A stretch of DNA of 40,014 nt from Mediterranea sp. (in: CFB group bacteria) (GCA_031262385.1 JAISHU010000159.1:1-40014); one strand, 5' to 3'; counted from the stretch's first letter, positions 9,322-16,868 are shown. Notes: generated from the letters alone by a model not told the origin. Numbers and translations are program-made.

Positions 9322-10683
9322 TTACCGTCTCATTTGATATGCTTTCCACATGTCGGGGATGCCGTAACCATAGATATTATCGGGACAAGCAGCTCTATCG
9401 CCTGCCTGTCGCACGTGCTCTATTAGTTCTTTGGCGGTGAGTTCGGGAAGTGCTTGCCACAGACAAGCCACCATACCGCACATAATAGGCGAAGCAAACG
9501 AAGTACCGTTCGCCTCCCCCTGATTACCGTTGGGGCGCATCACGGAAGCGAAGCCTCCCACCGCTACCACATCGGGTTTAATGCGTCCGTCGGCACTATT
9601 TCCGATAGATGAGAACGGAGTCAGCGTACCTGTTCTATCGGTTGCACCTACGGTTATCACATGGTCGGCATCACCCGGAGGTGTGATTTTTTTCCACGAC
9701 CCCATGCCGGCGTTTCCGGCACTGCACACCAGTATCATTCCTTTATCGGCGACGCGCGAAGCCTGACGCGAAATCAGTGCAAACCGTCCGTCCAAGTTGC
9801 AGAAGTTATAGTTTTTGGAGGGGTCGTCGAAGGTGTAGTAGCCCAGCGAGGCATTCACCACATCCACGCCCACGCTGTCGGCAAACTCAATGGCAGATGC
9901 CCAGTAATCTTGCTCCACCAGATTTTCGGAATATTCGTCTTCGGTGCGAAGCAACCAAAACGATGCTTCGGGTGCCGTGCCCACCATTGCGTAAGGACGG
10001 TTCATACCGATGCACGACAATACCCCCAGTCCGTGACTGCTTTCGGCATAAATGTCGGCGTGCGGATTCACAAAATCGCGGGTGCCCAGCACACGGATGT
10101 TCTGCATCGCCGTGATGCGGTCTACATTGTGAAAGCCTGCATCAATCACGGCAATGGTCATGCCTTGTCCGCGAAAACCGGCTTCGTGCAACTTATCGGC
10201 ACGGCTCAATCGTATCTGTTGCGAGGCGGTGCCGTAATACTCACCCGGAACGGTGTCGGAGCGGTTTATCAGCGAATCGCGCTTCATGGACATCGAAGGT
10301 TTGGAAGCACCGGGCGACTTCCACACCCGTTCGGTGGAACGTACAAAGGGCAGTGAGGCAATGCGGGTAATCAACGTCGAGTCGTTGCACGACACCGTAA
10401 CGATGTTGTCCCACTTGCCTGTGGTGACAATGTGCACGCCTTGCTTGCGTATGGCATCAATGTAGGCACGGCACACAGGCAGGTCGGTAGAATCGACGGC
10501 TATCTGTTGCCGCCGCCGGCGTTCGAGGGCTTTCGCCGATAAAAACTCTTGCGGACGCTGCAACGAGTAGGTCGTGGCTTTTTTGTCCGTCAAACTGATG
10601 CGATACTTCAAGGTATCTTGTTGTGCCGATACCCTAATAGTAAGACACAAGGCGCAGAGCGCGAGGAGGAGGGTACGTTTCAT
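9322..10683 (-). CDS. Secreted subtilisin-like (S8) serine protease
   Basis: A 453-residue exported serine peptidase. The signal peptide is residues 1-20 (MKRTLLLALCALCLTIRVSA, then QQ). The catalytic triad is visible: Asp181 in TIAVIDAGFH, His217 in ESSHGLGVLS and Ser395 in NGTSFASPIM, with the oxyanion Asn324 in CSAGNAG. Residues 21-150 look like a prodomain. There is no C-terminal secretion domain, and the protein ends shortly after the catalytic core, so the final location is likely periplasmic or outer-membrane associated. The substrate cannot be told. It is the first gene of a run into xseA and xseB and has a divergent promoter region with tkt. Confidence 0.93.
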   Translation of the reverse strand: MKRTLLLALCALCLTIRVSAQQDTLKYRISLTDKKATTYSLQRPQEFLSAKALERRRRQQIAVDSTDLPVCRAYIDAIRKQGVHIVTTGKWDNIVTVSCNDSTLITRIASLPFVRSTERVWKSPGASKPSMSMKRDSLINRSDTVPGEYYGTASQQIRLSRADKLHEAGFRGQGMTIAVIDAGFHNVDRITAMQNIRVLGTRDFVNPHADIYAESSHGLGVLSCIGMNRPYAMVGTAPEASFWLLRTEDEYSENLVEQDYWASAIEFADSVGVDVVNASLGYYTFDDPSKNYNFCNLDGRFALISRQASRVADKGMILVCSAGNAGMGSWKKITPPGDADHVITVGATDRTGTLTPFSSIGNSADGRIKPDVVAVGGFASVMRPNGNQGEANGTSFASPIMCGMVACLWQALPELTAKELIEHVRQAGDRAACPDNIYGYGIPDMWKAYQMRR

Positions 10684-10747
10684 ATATAAATCATTAATGC
10701 GTAGCTATGTCCGTGGATGCAATCACGCCACAGCCACTAAAGTGCCG

Positions 10748-10755
10748 CAAATATA
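10748..10755 (-). promoter_or_regulatory. Candidate protease/xseAB promoter -7 box
   Basis: TATATTTG on the minus strand is an exact TAnnTTTG match, 65 bases before the protease start. The nearest TTTG upstream (10779-10782) is 23 bases away, slightly long for a -33 box. It is back to back with the tkt promoter. Confidence 0.5.
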
Positions 10756-10793
10756 ACCTTTTAACAACACTTTTGTTACAAAGAGTTGGAACT

Positions 10794-10825
10794 TTTGCTT
10801 CCAAATGAGTTTTTCATTACTTTTG
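10794..10825 (+). promoter_or_regulatory. tkt-rpiB promoter
   Basis: TTTG at 10794-10797 and TACTTTTG at 10818-10825 are separated by 20 bases, matching the Bacteroidota -33/-7 promoter very well. Transcription should begin near 10832, about 20 bases before the ATG at 10852. This rules out the upstream in-frame ATG at 10786 as the start of transketolase. Confidence 0.75.
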
Positions 10826-10851
10826 CGCAAAACTTTAAACTCCTCCGAGAT

Positions 10852-12861
10852 ATGAATGACAACAAACTAATGAATCGGGCAGCAGATAACATCCGCATCC
10901 TTGCTGCCTCTATGGTTGAAAGAGCAAACTCCGGACATCCCGGCGGCGCTATGGGTGGCGCTGACTTTATCAACACCCTGTTTACCGAATTTTTGGTGTA
11001 CGATCCCGAAAACCCCGCATGGGAAGGACGCGACCGCTTCTTCCTCGATCCGGGACACATGTCGCCTATGCTTTACAGCACGCTGGCACTGGCAGGCAAG
11101 TTTACGCTTGATGAGCTGAAACAGTTCCGCCAATGGGGAAGCCCCACACCGGGACATCCCGAACGCGACATACTGCGCGGCATCGAAAACACATCGGGTC
11201 CGCTGGGACAAGGTCACACCTTTGCCGTAGGCGCAGCCATTGCTGCCAAGTTCTTAAAGGCACGTTTCGGCAAGATGATGAATCAAACCATTTATGCTTA
11301 TATATCGGACGGAGGCATTCAGGAAGAAATCTCGCAAGGAGCCGGACGCATTGCCGGAACGTTGGGGTTGGATAACCTCATTATGTTCTACGACTCTAAC
11401 GACATACAGCTTTCTACCGAAACCAAAGATGTGACCATCGAAGATACCGCCCGCAAGTACGAAGCTTGGGGGTGGAAAGTGGTACACTGCTGCGGCAACG
11501 ATGTGGACGACATCCGCACCGCTCTCACCGAGGCAAAGGAAGAGAGCGAACGTCCCACCTTGATTATAGGTAAAACCATTATGGGCAAAGGTGCACGCAA
11601 AGCTGACGGCAGCAGCTACGAAGCCAACACCGCTACACACGGTGCTCCGCTGGGTGGCGATGCTTACATCAACACCATTAAGAACCTCAACGGCGACCCG
11701 GAGAATCCCTTTACCATATTCCCCGAAGTAGCCGACCTGTATGCCGCACGCGCCGAAGAGTTGAAATTGATTGCCGCCGACCGCTACGCCGAAAAAGCAG
11801 CATGGACCCAAGAGAATCCTACGCTTGCCGCCAAAATGGAAACGTTCTTCTCCGGTTGGGCACCCGAAGTAAACTGGGCTGCCATCGAACAAAAACCGGG
11901 ACAAGCCACCCGCGCGGCATCGGCAACGGTGTTGGGTACATTGGCTACACAGGTAGAAAACATGATTGTGGCTTCTGCCGACCTCTCCAACTCCGACAAA
12001 ACCGACGGATTCCTCAAAAAGACACATGCCTTTAAGAAGGGCGACTTTAGCGGTGCCTTCTTCCAAGCCGGTGTAGCCGAACTTACCATGGCTTGTTGTT
12101 GCATCGGTATGGCTTTGCACGGTGGCGTCATTCCGGCTTGCGGTACTTTCTTCGTCTTCTCCGACTATATGAAACCTGCCGTGCGCATGGCTGCCTTAAT
12201 GGAACTTCCGGTGAAGTTCATCTGGACACACGACGCCTTCCGCGTGGGCGAAGACGGACCTACTCACGAACCGGTGGAACAAGAGGCTCAAATCCGCCTC
12301 ATGGAGAAACTCCAAAATCACAAAGGACACAACTCTATGCTGGTGCTCCGTCCTGCCGATGTGGAAGAGACTACCATAGCTTGGAAACTGGCTATGGAGA
12401 ACACCACGTCGCCTACGGGTCTTATCTTCTCGCGCCAAAACATAGCCAACCTGCCGGCAGGCAACGACTACGAACAGGTGTGCCGCGGTGCCTATATCGT
12501 GGCAGGCTCCGACAACGAGTTCGATGTGGTGCTGGTGGCTTCGGGTTCCGAAGTATCGACGCTGATAGCCGGTGCCGAACTGCTACGCAAAGACGGCATA
12601 AAGGTTCGCATCGTATCGGCACCTTCCGAAGGACTCTTCCGTAGCCGCTCCAAAGAGTATCAGGAAAGCATCATCCCATCGGGTGCCAAGGTATTCGGCT
12701 TAACTGCCGGACTGCCTGTGACGCTGCAAGGACTGGTTGGTGCTAACGGCAAGGTGTGGGGTCTCCCCTCGTTCGGCTTCTCGGCACCTTACCAAGTGCT
12801 CGACGAAAAACTGGGCTTCACCGCCGATAACGTATATAAGCAAGTAAAAGCAATGTTATGA
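10852..12861 (+). CDS. tkt: Transketolase
   Basis: Thiamine-diphosphate enzyme that moves two-carbon units between sugar phosphates in the non-oxidative pentose phosphate pathway. It has 669 residues from the ATG at 10852 (MNDNKLMNRAADNIRILAAS). The N-terminal TPP domain has SGHPGGAMGGADF and the pyrophosphate-binding region ISDGGIQEEISQG...FYDSND. The pyrimidine domain contains THDAFRVGEDGPTHEPVEQ, the transketolase motif with its catalytic His. The C-terminal domain contains VASGSEVSTLIAGAELL. It overlaps rpiB by 4 bp, which pairs two pentose-phosphate steps under one promoter. Confidence 0.97.
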   Translation: MNDNKLMNRAADNIRILAASMVERANSGHPGGAMGGADFINTLFTEFLVYDPENPAWEGRDRFFLDPGHMSPMLYSTLALAGKFTLDELKQFRQWGSPTPGHPERDILRGIENTSGPLGQGHTFAVGAAIAAKFLKARFGKMMNQTIYAYISDGGIQEEISQGAGRIAGTLGLDNLIMFYDSNDIQLSTETKDVTIEDTARKYEAWGWKVVHCCGNDVDDIRTALTEAKEESERPTLIIGKTIMGKGARKADGSSYEANTATHGAPLGGDAYINTIKNLNGDPENPFTIFPEVADLYAARAEELKLIAADRYAEKAAWTQENPTLAAKMETFFSGWAPEVNWAAIEQKPGQATRAASATVLGTLATQVENMIVASADLSNSDKTDGFLKKTHAFKKGDFSGAFFQAGVAELTMACCCIGMALHGGVIPACGTFFVFSDYMKPAVRMAALMELPVKFIWTHDAFRVGEDGPTHEPVEQEAQIRLMEKLQNHKGHNSMLVLRPADVEETTIAWKLAMENTTSPTGLIFSRQNIANLPAGNDYEQVCRGAYIVAGSDNEFDVVLVASGSEVSTLIAGAELLRKDGIKVRIVSAPSEGLFRSRSKEYQESIIPSGAKVFGLTAGLPVTLQGLVGANGKVWGLPSFGFSAPYQVLDEKLGFTADNVYKQVKAML

Positions 12862-13295
12862 AACAAATAGGATTATGCTCCGACCATGCCGGATTCGAAC
12901 TAAAAGAGTTCATCCGGCAATGGCTGGAAGCCAAAGGATTGGAGTATAAAGACTTTGGCACCTTCTCTACCGAAAGCTGCGACTACCCCGACTTTGCCCA
13001 CCCCATGGCACTTGCCGTAGAAAGCGGCGAATGTTACACCGGCATCGCGGTATGCAGCACGGGCAACGGCATCGCCATGGCACTCAACAAACACCAAGGC
13101 ATTCGCGCCGCCCTCTGCTGGTCGGTCGAAATCGCACATTATGCCCGCAGCCACAACAATGCCAATGTGCTGGTATTCCCCGGAAACTACGTCACACACG
13201 ACGAGGCGGGAGATATTATTACCGAATACCTCAACACGCCCTTCGAAGGCGGACGGCATCAAAGACGGATAGACAAAATACCGTATAAAGAATAA
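12858..13295 (+). CDS. rpiB: Ribose-5-phosphate isomerase B
   Basis: Interconverts ribulose-5-phosphate and ribose-5-phosphate. The 145 residues show the RpiB/LacA fold motifs CSDHAGFELK near the N-terminus and CSTGNGIAMALNK in the middle. The expected catalytic residues are at the usual positions, Cys66 (AVCSTGNG) and His99 (YARSHNNAN). The start overlaps the tkt stop by 4 bp, so translation is coupled. A strong terminator follows within 10 bases, making tkt-rpiB a closed two-gene operon. Confidence 0.96.
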   Translation: MKQIGLCSDHAGFELKEFIRQWLEAKGLEYKDFGTFSTESCDYPDFAHPMALAVESGECYTGIAVCSTGNGIAMALNKHQGIRAALCWSVEIAHYARSHNNANVLVFPGNYVTHDEAGDIITEYLNTPFEGGRHQRRIDKIPYKE

Positions 13296-13298
13296 GAA

Positions 13299-13340
13299 CA
13301 GACAAGAGGGACGGGCGAAGGCTCGTCCCTCTGTTTGTTT
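13299..13340 (+). terminator. Rho-independent terminator of tkt-rpiB
   Basis: AGAGGGACGGGC (13305-13316), loop GAAG, then GCTCGTCCCTCT (13321-13332) form a 12-bp stem with one G-U pair, followed by GTTTGTTT. The position, just after the rpiB stop, fits. Confidence 0.85.
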
Positions 13341-13374
13341 AAAGAAACAGGAAGAACAGACTGTAAAACAAAAA

Positions 13375-13563
13375 ATGCAGGATATATTAATGGTTATCTC
13401 TTGGCGTGAAATAGCCCGACACTATTTTGGGAAATCAAGCTCATGGCTTTACCATAAAATGGGATGCACTCTAAGAAGCTTCCTCAACTGCGGTTGCATC
13501 CATCATTATCAAAGTGTCAAAACGTCAAACGAACCCTCGAAAAACGGGCTTATTTCGGACTGA
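13375..13563 (+). pseudogene. Remnant of a DUF5053-like small protein gene
   Basis: The open frame of 62 codons starts MQDILMVISWREIARHYFGKS. Residues 8-29 (ISWREIARHYFGKSSSWLYHKM) are the characteristic core of DUF5053-type small proteins of Bacteroidota, which usually continue with an NGK(P)xxFT-type segment. Here the similarity stops at about base 13462, and the rest (CTLRSFLNCGCIHHYQ...) runs into the complex repeat starting near 13509. The N-terminal half of a normal DUF5053 protein is also missing. I read this as a gene fragment left at the edge of the repeat, not a working gene. The family assignment is from memory of the motif. Confidence 0.55.
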
Positions 13564-13727
13564 GGGACGGCTTGGTGACTTTCGTGCGAGTATAGCGCGT
13601 TAAACTATGTAAAATACGCCACCTAATCTGTACACTTACAGAAAGATACGAGGAAATTATGTCAAAAAACAAAAAGCGTGTTCAGCGCAAAAAAACTCCC
13701 CTAAAAAGAACTTTATGAAATTATCCC

Positions 13728-13751
13728 GGCAAGTTAGCGCGATAACTTGCC
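13728..13751. repeat. Palindrome inside copy A
   Basis: GGCAAGTTA (13728-13736) and TAACTTGCC (13743-13751) form a perfect 9-bp inverted repeat around GCGCGA. The flanking TTATC/GATAA bases extend the symmetry. Further AACTTGCCGAGATAA-like units follow at about 13788-13802. Confidence 0.7.
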
Positions 13752-13816
13752 GAGATAACGCAACAATTCGGCGGGAAATACAGACTAACTTGCCGAGATA
13801 ATTTCTTAAGCCGGCA

Positions 13817-13926
13817 GTTGATTCGTTGTTTTTGCGGAGACAATTCATTGTTTTCGTGCAGACAATTCGTTGTTTCCGCGGAGTTGATTCATTGTTTTCG
13901 TCGAGTTGGTTCGTTGAGTAGCGGCA
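13817..13926 (+). repeat. Five tandem 22-bp units in copy A
   Basis: Units begin at 13817, 13839, 13861, 13883 and 13905, each 22 bp with core TTCGTTGTTTTCG and alternating GTTGA or GACAA starts; the last unit diverges at its 3' end. The period is not a multiple of three, so an open frame through the array cannot be a protein repeat. There are no spacers between units, so it is not a CRISPR. Confidence 0.85.
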
Positions 13927-14091
13927 GATAATGCATAGCGTGCGGTTTAAAGGCACGTTTCTTACAAAGTGAGAGTTAGCTAAAAACAAGATATTGCGAC
14001 ATTATGATGATAAAACAGGAAATAATGTACCAAAATGACAATATATCCCATAACAGACTTTCACCGTCAAGTCAAGTGCCATGCTCGACAC

Positions 14092-14137
14092 AAAGAGAAA
14101 AAGCCGATGCTCTTGCGAGCATCGGCTTTTTCTCTTT
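14092..14137 (-). terminator. tRNA-Arg terminator (21-bp perfect stem)
   Basis: 14092-14112 and 14117-14137 are perfect reverse complements of 21 bases around a TTGC loop, with outer T/A-rich arms (CTTTTTCTCTTT on either strand) and a GC-rich core GCCGATGCTC. It begins 5 bases after the 3' end of the minus-strand tRNA. Because the stem is symmetric, it may also stop transcription coming from copy A on the plus strand. Confidence 0.85.
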
Positions 14138-14142
14138 TTTAG

Positions 14143-14216
14143 TGATTCCGGAGCGATTCGAACGCTCGACCCACAGCTTAGAAGGCTGTTGCTCTATCCA
14201 GCTGAGCTACGGAACC
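14143..14216 (-). tRNA. tRNA-Arg (anticodon UCU)
   Basis: The minus strand reads GGTTCCG (acceptor), TA GCTC...GAGC (D arm), an anticodon stem CAGC/GCTG with loop CTTCTAA and anticodon TCT, a variable loop, the T arm with TTCGAAT, and CGGAATC closing the acceptor, then discriminator A. All seven acceptor pairs form (one G-U). The CCA end is not encoded (CACT follows). The 74-base length is normal. It reads AGA codons. The gene lies about 130 bases from the inner edge of repeat copy A. Confidence 0.95.
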
Positions 14217-14233
14217 TTTTGCTTTTGCGGCGG

Positions 14234-14264
14234 CAAAGGTACATCTTTCCACTGAATATAGCAA
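14234..14264 (-). promoter_or_regulatory. tRNA-Arg promoter
   Basis: TTG (14262-14264) and TACCTTTG (14234-14241) on the minus strand are 20 bases apart, matching the Bacteroidota -33/-7 pattern. The expected start of transcription is near 14227, about 10 bases before the mature tRNA 5' end. Confidence 0.7.
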
Positions 14265-14300
14265 CGCTTGCTTTATAAAAGTTGTGGATTGGGGAGCGAG

Positions 14301-15989
14301 CTACAATACAATCTTTAATATTTTTCCACTGTGACTATCTACCGATACCGAAGTAGCTTTGTAGGGCAACAGACTGATTGTCTCGCTATTACCTGTAATT
14401 AAGTCGGTAGCAGCGTAAGCCTCTTGTTGCGGAATCTGCAAATAATCAAAAGCGTGCGACGGTAGGTTAACGACAACATTCACAGCTACATAGTCGAAGT
14501 TTACCACAACGAAAAGCAACTCGTTGCCGGCTTTGCGCATAAAGGCAAACTGCTTGTGCTCATTGAAGCGCCAGCCGTTGATATTGACATAGGTCAAATC
14601 GAAGAAATCGCCTTCGGAGACAGCTCTCTCTTTGAGGCACAACGTAAGTATGCGTCGGTAGAGTGCATAGAGTTGTTTCTGTTCATCGGTCAGGAGTTTG
14701 CCGTCGAACTTATCTTCGTTGCGCCAACGGCGGATGGTGTCGACACGTCCGTAGTCAAAGATAGAGGTACGACCGTCGCGTCCGCTGAAGCCTTCGCTGT
14801 CCATTCCCAGTTCGCCAAACTCTTGTCCGAAGTAAATCATCAAAGGATTGGTATTCATGCAGGCAGCTACAATCAGAGCAGGAATAGCCCGAAAAGGATT
14901 GATAGCAAAGAAATCGGAGGCGACACGCTGTTCGTCATGGTTTTCGAGGAAGTTGAGCATACGTTTTTCCAGTCCCCCCAAACTTTGCCACGAGCGTGCA
15001 ATTGCCGTCGCCGATTCGTATCCGCAGACAATATTGCGCAAGGTATCGTACAGTCCCACTTTGTCGTACAGATAATCGAACTTGCCCCGTTCCAGATAGT
15101 TGCGATACTCGGACGGATTGTAAACCTCGGCAATAAAAAGCAGCCGTTGATGACGCTGTTTTACTTGGGGGATAGCCCATTCCCAAAAATCCACAGGCAC
15201 CATTTCCGCCATGTCGCAACGAAAGCCATCGATGTTCTTCGAAGCCCAAAAGAGTAAGATGTCGAGCATCTTTGTCCATGTATCGGGTACGGGGTCGAAA
15301 TATCCTGCGGTTGTTCCGCCCGAATAATCCACACCGTAGTTGAGTTTCACCGTTTCGTACCAATCGTTTATGTTGGGATGGGCATCAAAGCGATTGTTGC
15401 CCGTAGCTTTGGCAGGGAACTCGTAGTAAGCTGCGTCGGCACCTGCTTTCCTATCGAACTCGCCGTTCAACGCCTCATCGGGGATGTAATAGAAGTTGTT
15501 GGAAGGAGAAAAAGCGCAGGTGGTGTCGTCGTCTTCACCCAATTGTTTGACGCCTTTGGGCTGAACATCCGAATGATAGCGGCGAGCTACATGGTTGGGC
15601 ACAAAATCAACAATCACCTTTAGTCCTGCTTTATGGGTACGTTTCACCAGCTCCTCAAACTCTTGCATGCGGCAAGAGACATCGGTGGCAAGATCGGGGT
15701 CAACGTCGTAGTAATCTTTAATGGCATAAGGCGAACCCGCCTTGCCTTTCACAACGGCAGGATGGTCGGCAGGAATGCCGAACGCCTCGTAAGAAGTTTG
15801 CGTGGCATGTTCCATGATACCGGTGTACCAAATGTGAGTTACCCCCAGTTTCTTGATCTCTTTCAGAGCTTTGAGTGTGAAGTCCGCCAACTTTCCACAT
15901 CCGTTTTCTTGAATAGTACCGTTCCACACATATTCGCTACGGTTGTTACCAAAAAGACGCGGCAACACCTGATAAACGATTATCTTCAT
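14301..15989 (-). CDS. GH13 alpha-amylase family protein, cytosolic
   Basis: A 562-residue glycoside hydrolase family 13 protein that acts on alpha-glucans. The TIM-barrel signatures are present: VDFVPNHV (region I), GFRCDMAE with nucleophile Asp259 (II), FIAEVYNP with acid/base Glu288 (III) and NFLENHDEQR with Asp352 (IV). A C-terminal beta domain ends at KILKIVL. There is no signal peptide, so it should act in the cytoplasm, probably on imported or stored glycogen-like chains. The start ATG 15989 overlaps the patatin stop as ATGA; the earlier in-frame ATG at 16013 would give an 8-residue extension. It is not part of the xylan locus. Confidence 0.92.
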   Translation of the reverse strand: MKIIVYQVLPRLFGNNRSEYVWNGTIQENGCGKLADFTLKALKEIKKLGVTHIWYTGIMEHATQTSYEAFGIPADHPAVVKGKAGSPYAIKDYYDVDPDLATDVSCRMQEFEELVKRTHKAGLKVIVDFVPNHVARRYHSDVQPKGVKQLGEDDDTTCAFSPSNNFYYIPDEALNGEFDRKAGADAAYYEFPAKATGNNRFDAHPNINDWYETVKLNYGVDYSGGTTAGYFDPVPDTWTKMLDILLFWASKNIDGFRCDMAEMVPVDFWEWAIPQVKQRHQRLLFIAEVYNPSEYRNYLERGKFDYLYDKVGLYDTLRNIVCGYESATAIARSWQSLGGLEKRMLNFLENHDEQRVASDFFAINPFRAIPALIVAACMNTNPLMIYFGQEFGELGMDSEGFSGRDGRTSIFDYGRVDTIRRWRNEDKFDGKLLTDEQKQLYALYRRILTLCLKERAVSEGDFFDLTYVNINGWRFNEHKQFAFMRKAGNELLFVVVNFDYVAVNVVVNLPSHAFDYLQIPQQEAYAATDLITGNSETISLLPYKATSVSVDSHSGKILKIVL

Positions 15990-16786
15990 TTCCTCATTTT
16001 TAATTCTTTCCATACCGAGCCTTTCTCGTGCATCAGTCTGTCGAGTAAGGTATATGCTACGTTGTATCCTTTTTCAAAAATCTCTTCCGCCTTCTCCAAC
16101 TCGGTATTGCTGTAATCCAGATGATAAGGTTCAATCAGTAAATCCACCTTGCGACGTTCGGCAATGGTATTGGCGCGAAACATAAAGTTGTACGAGCGCA
16201 AAGCGATGCTGACGATATTCATTTTATATTCGTCGGCGGTAAGCGGACTGACGTTGATGCCCACCACCTTTCGGCACATCCGCCGGATGACGGACACCGG
16301 CAGGTTCATAAACAAACCGCCGTCAACGTAGTGTACGCCGTCTATCTTTACCGGCGAAAAGAGTACCGGCATACAACACGATGCAGCGATGCGTTCGGCA
16401 ATGCTGCCCGTGGTAAATTGCACCGAACGACCGTTGTCCAAATCGGTTGCAGTAACGATAAGAGGGGTTTTGAGTTCTTCGATGGTGCGTGCTTTCAGAT
16501 TGCTTCGAAGAAAGTCTATAAATTCGTCGAGCACAAACAGACCGACTTTGGGAATCACCAATTTGGTGAGGTCTTGAAACTTATGACCGGCAAAGTAGTC
16601 CAATATTCGATACGGCTCGTTGCCGTCGGCATAGAATGCGCCTACTAACGCACCCGCACTGACACCCGAGATAACATCGGGCTTAATGTTGTATTCCATC
16701 AAAGCCTGCATGGCTCCCAAATGGGCAAAGCCTTTAATGAAGCCACCACTTAAAGCAAAACCAACAGGATACTGATTGCTTTCCAT
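15986..16786 (-). CDS. Patatin-like phospholipase
   Basis: A 266-residue lipid acyl hydrolase of the patatin/RssA group. The oxyanion loop SGGFIKG (residues 13-19) precedes the nucleophile elbow GVSAG with Ser43; the dyad Asp155 lies in YVDGGLFMNLPV. There is no signal peptide, no membrane helix and no outer-membrane barrel of the PlpD type, so it is cytoplasmic or peripheral. The C-terminal part (LEKAEEIFEKGYNVAYTLLD) is helical. It is translationally coupled to the downstream amylase (4-bp overlap), and its 5' leader carries the A-rich repeat also seen before atpA. Confidence 0.9.
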   Translation of the reverse strand: MESNQYPVGFALSGGFIKGFAHLGAMQALMEYNIKPDVISGVSAGALVGAFYADGNEPYRILDYFAGHKFQDLTKLVIPKVGLFVLDEFIDFLRSNLKARTIEELKTPLIVTATDLDNGRSVQFTTGSIAERIAASCCMPVLFSPVKIDGVHYVDGGLFMNLPVSVIRRMCRKVVGINVSPLTADEYKMNIVSIALRSYNFMFRANTIAERRKVDLLIEPYHLDYSNTELEKAEEIFEKGYNVAYTLLDRLMHEKGSVWKELKMRK

Positions 16787-16789
16787 ACG

Positions 16790-16829
16790 TTTGAGTTTTT
16801 AAGTTTTTGAGTTTTTGAGTTCTAACTCA
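16790..16829 (-). repeat. A-rich leader repeat before patatin gene
   Basis: On the minus strand the bases just before the patatin ATG read GAACTCAAAAACTCAAAAAC then TTAAAAACTCAAAC, a close relative of the atpA leader at 1637-1665. Three ACTCAAAA(A)/CTTAAAAA units can be counted. Confidence 0.55.
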
Positions 16830-16835
16830 ACGGCA

Positions 16836-16843
16836 CGAAAGTA
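16836..16843 (-). promoter_or_regulatory. Candidate patatin-amylase promoter -7 box
   Basis: TACTTTCG on the minus strand has one mismatch to TAnnTTTG and lies between the ferredoxin stop and the patatin start. The upstream -33 element is unclear. If real, the A-rich repeat would form most of the 5' UTR. Confidence 0.35.
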
Positions 16844-16868
16844 ATCATTTTAGCTAAAACAATAAAAG

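Larger units (their letters stand above)
13509..14010 (+). repeat. Complex dispersed repeat, copy A (inverted relative to copy B)
   Basis: About 500 bases that align along their whole length with the reverse complement of 38675-39186. Blocks in order: a conserved head (CAAAGTGTCAAAACGTCAAA then GAACCCTCGAAAAACGGGCT); GTGACTTTCGTGCGAGTATA then GCGCGTTAAACTATGTAAAA; GAGGAAATTATGTCAAAA; palindromic AACTTGCCGAGATAA units (13721-13800); five contiguous 22-bp units (13817-13926); and a tail with GAGTAGCGGCAGATAATGCA and AAAGTGAGAGTTAGC. No protein is convincingly encoded. It occupies most of the 847 bases between rpiB and the tRNA. Confidence 0.85.

Noticed and set aside
13817-13926. Possible CRISPR array
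   Set aside because: The units are contiguous with no unique spacers, are only 22 bp and are degenerate; there are no cas genes.
13657-13989. A 110-codon minus-strand open frame across repeat copy A, with NNEST-like repeats
   Set aside because: It is produced by the 22-bp array, whose period is not a multiple of three; the protein 'repeats' shift frame from unit to unit and no matching frame is kept in copy B.
13509-14010. Insertion sequence or transposon with transposase
   Set aside because: Neither copy encodes a transposase fragment, and I see no clear terminal inverted repeats or target duplication around a single copy; a non-autonomous element remains possible.
14301-15989. GH13 amylase as part of the polysaccharide locus
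   Set aside because: It has no export signal, is 3.5 kb from the regulator with unrelated genes between, and acts on alpha-glucans, whereas the locus is for xylan.
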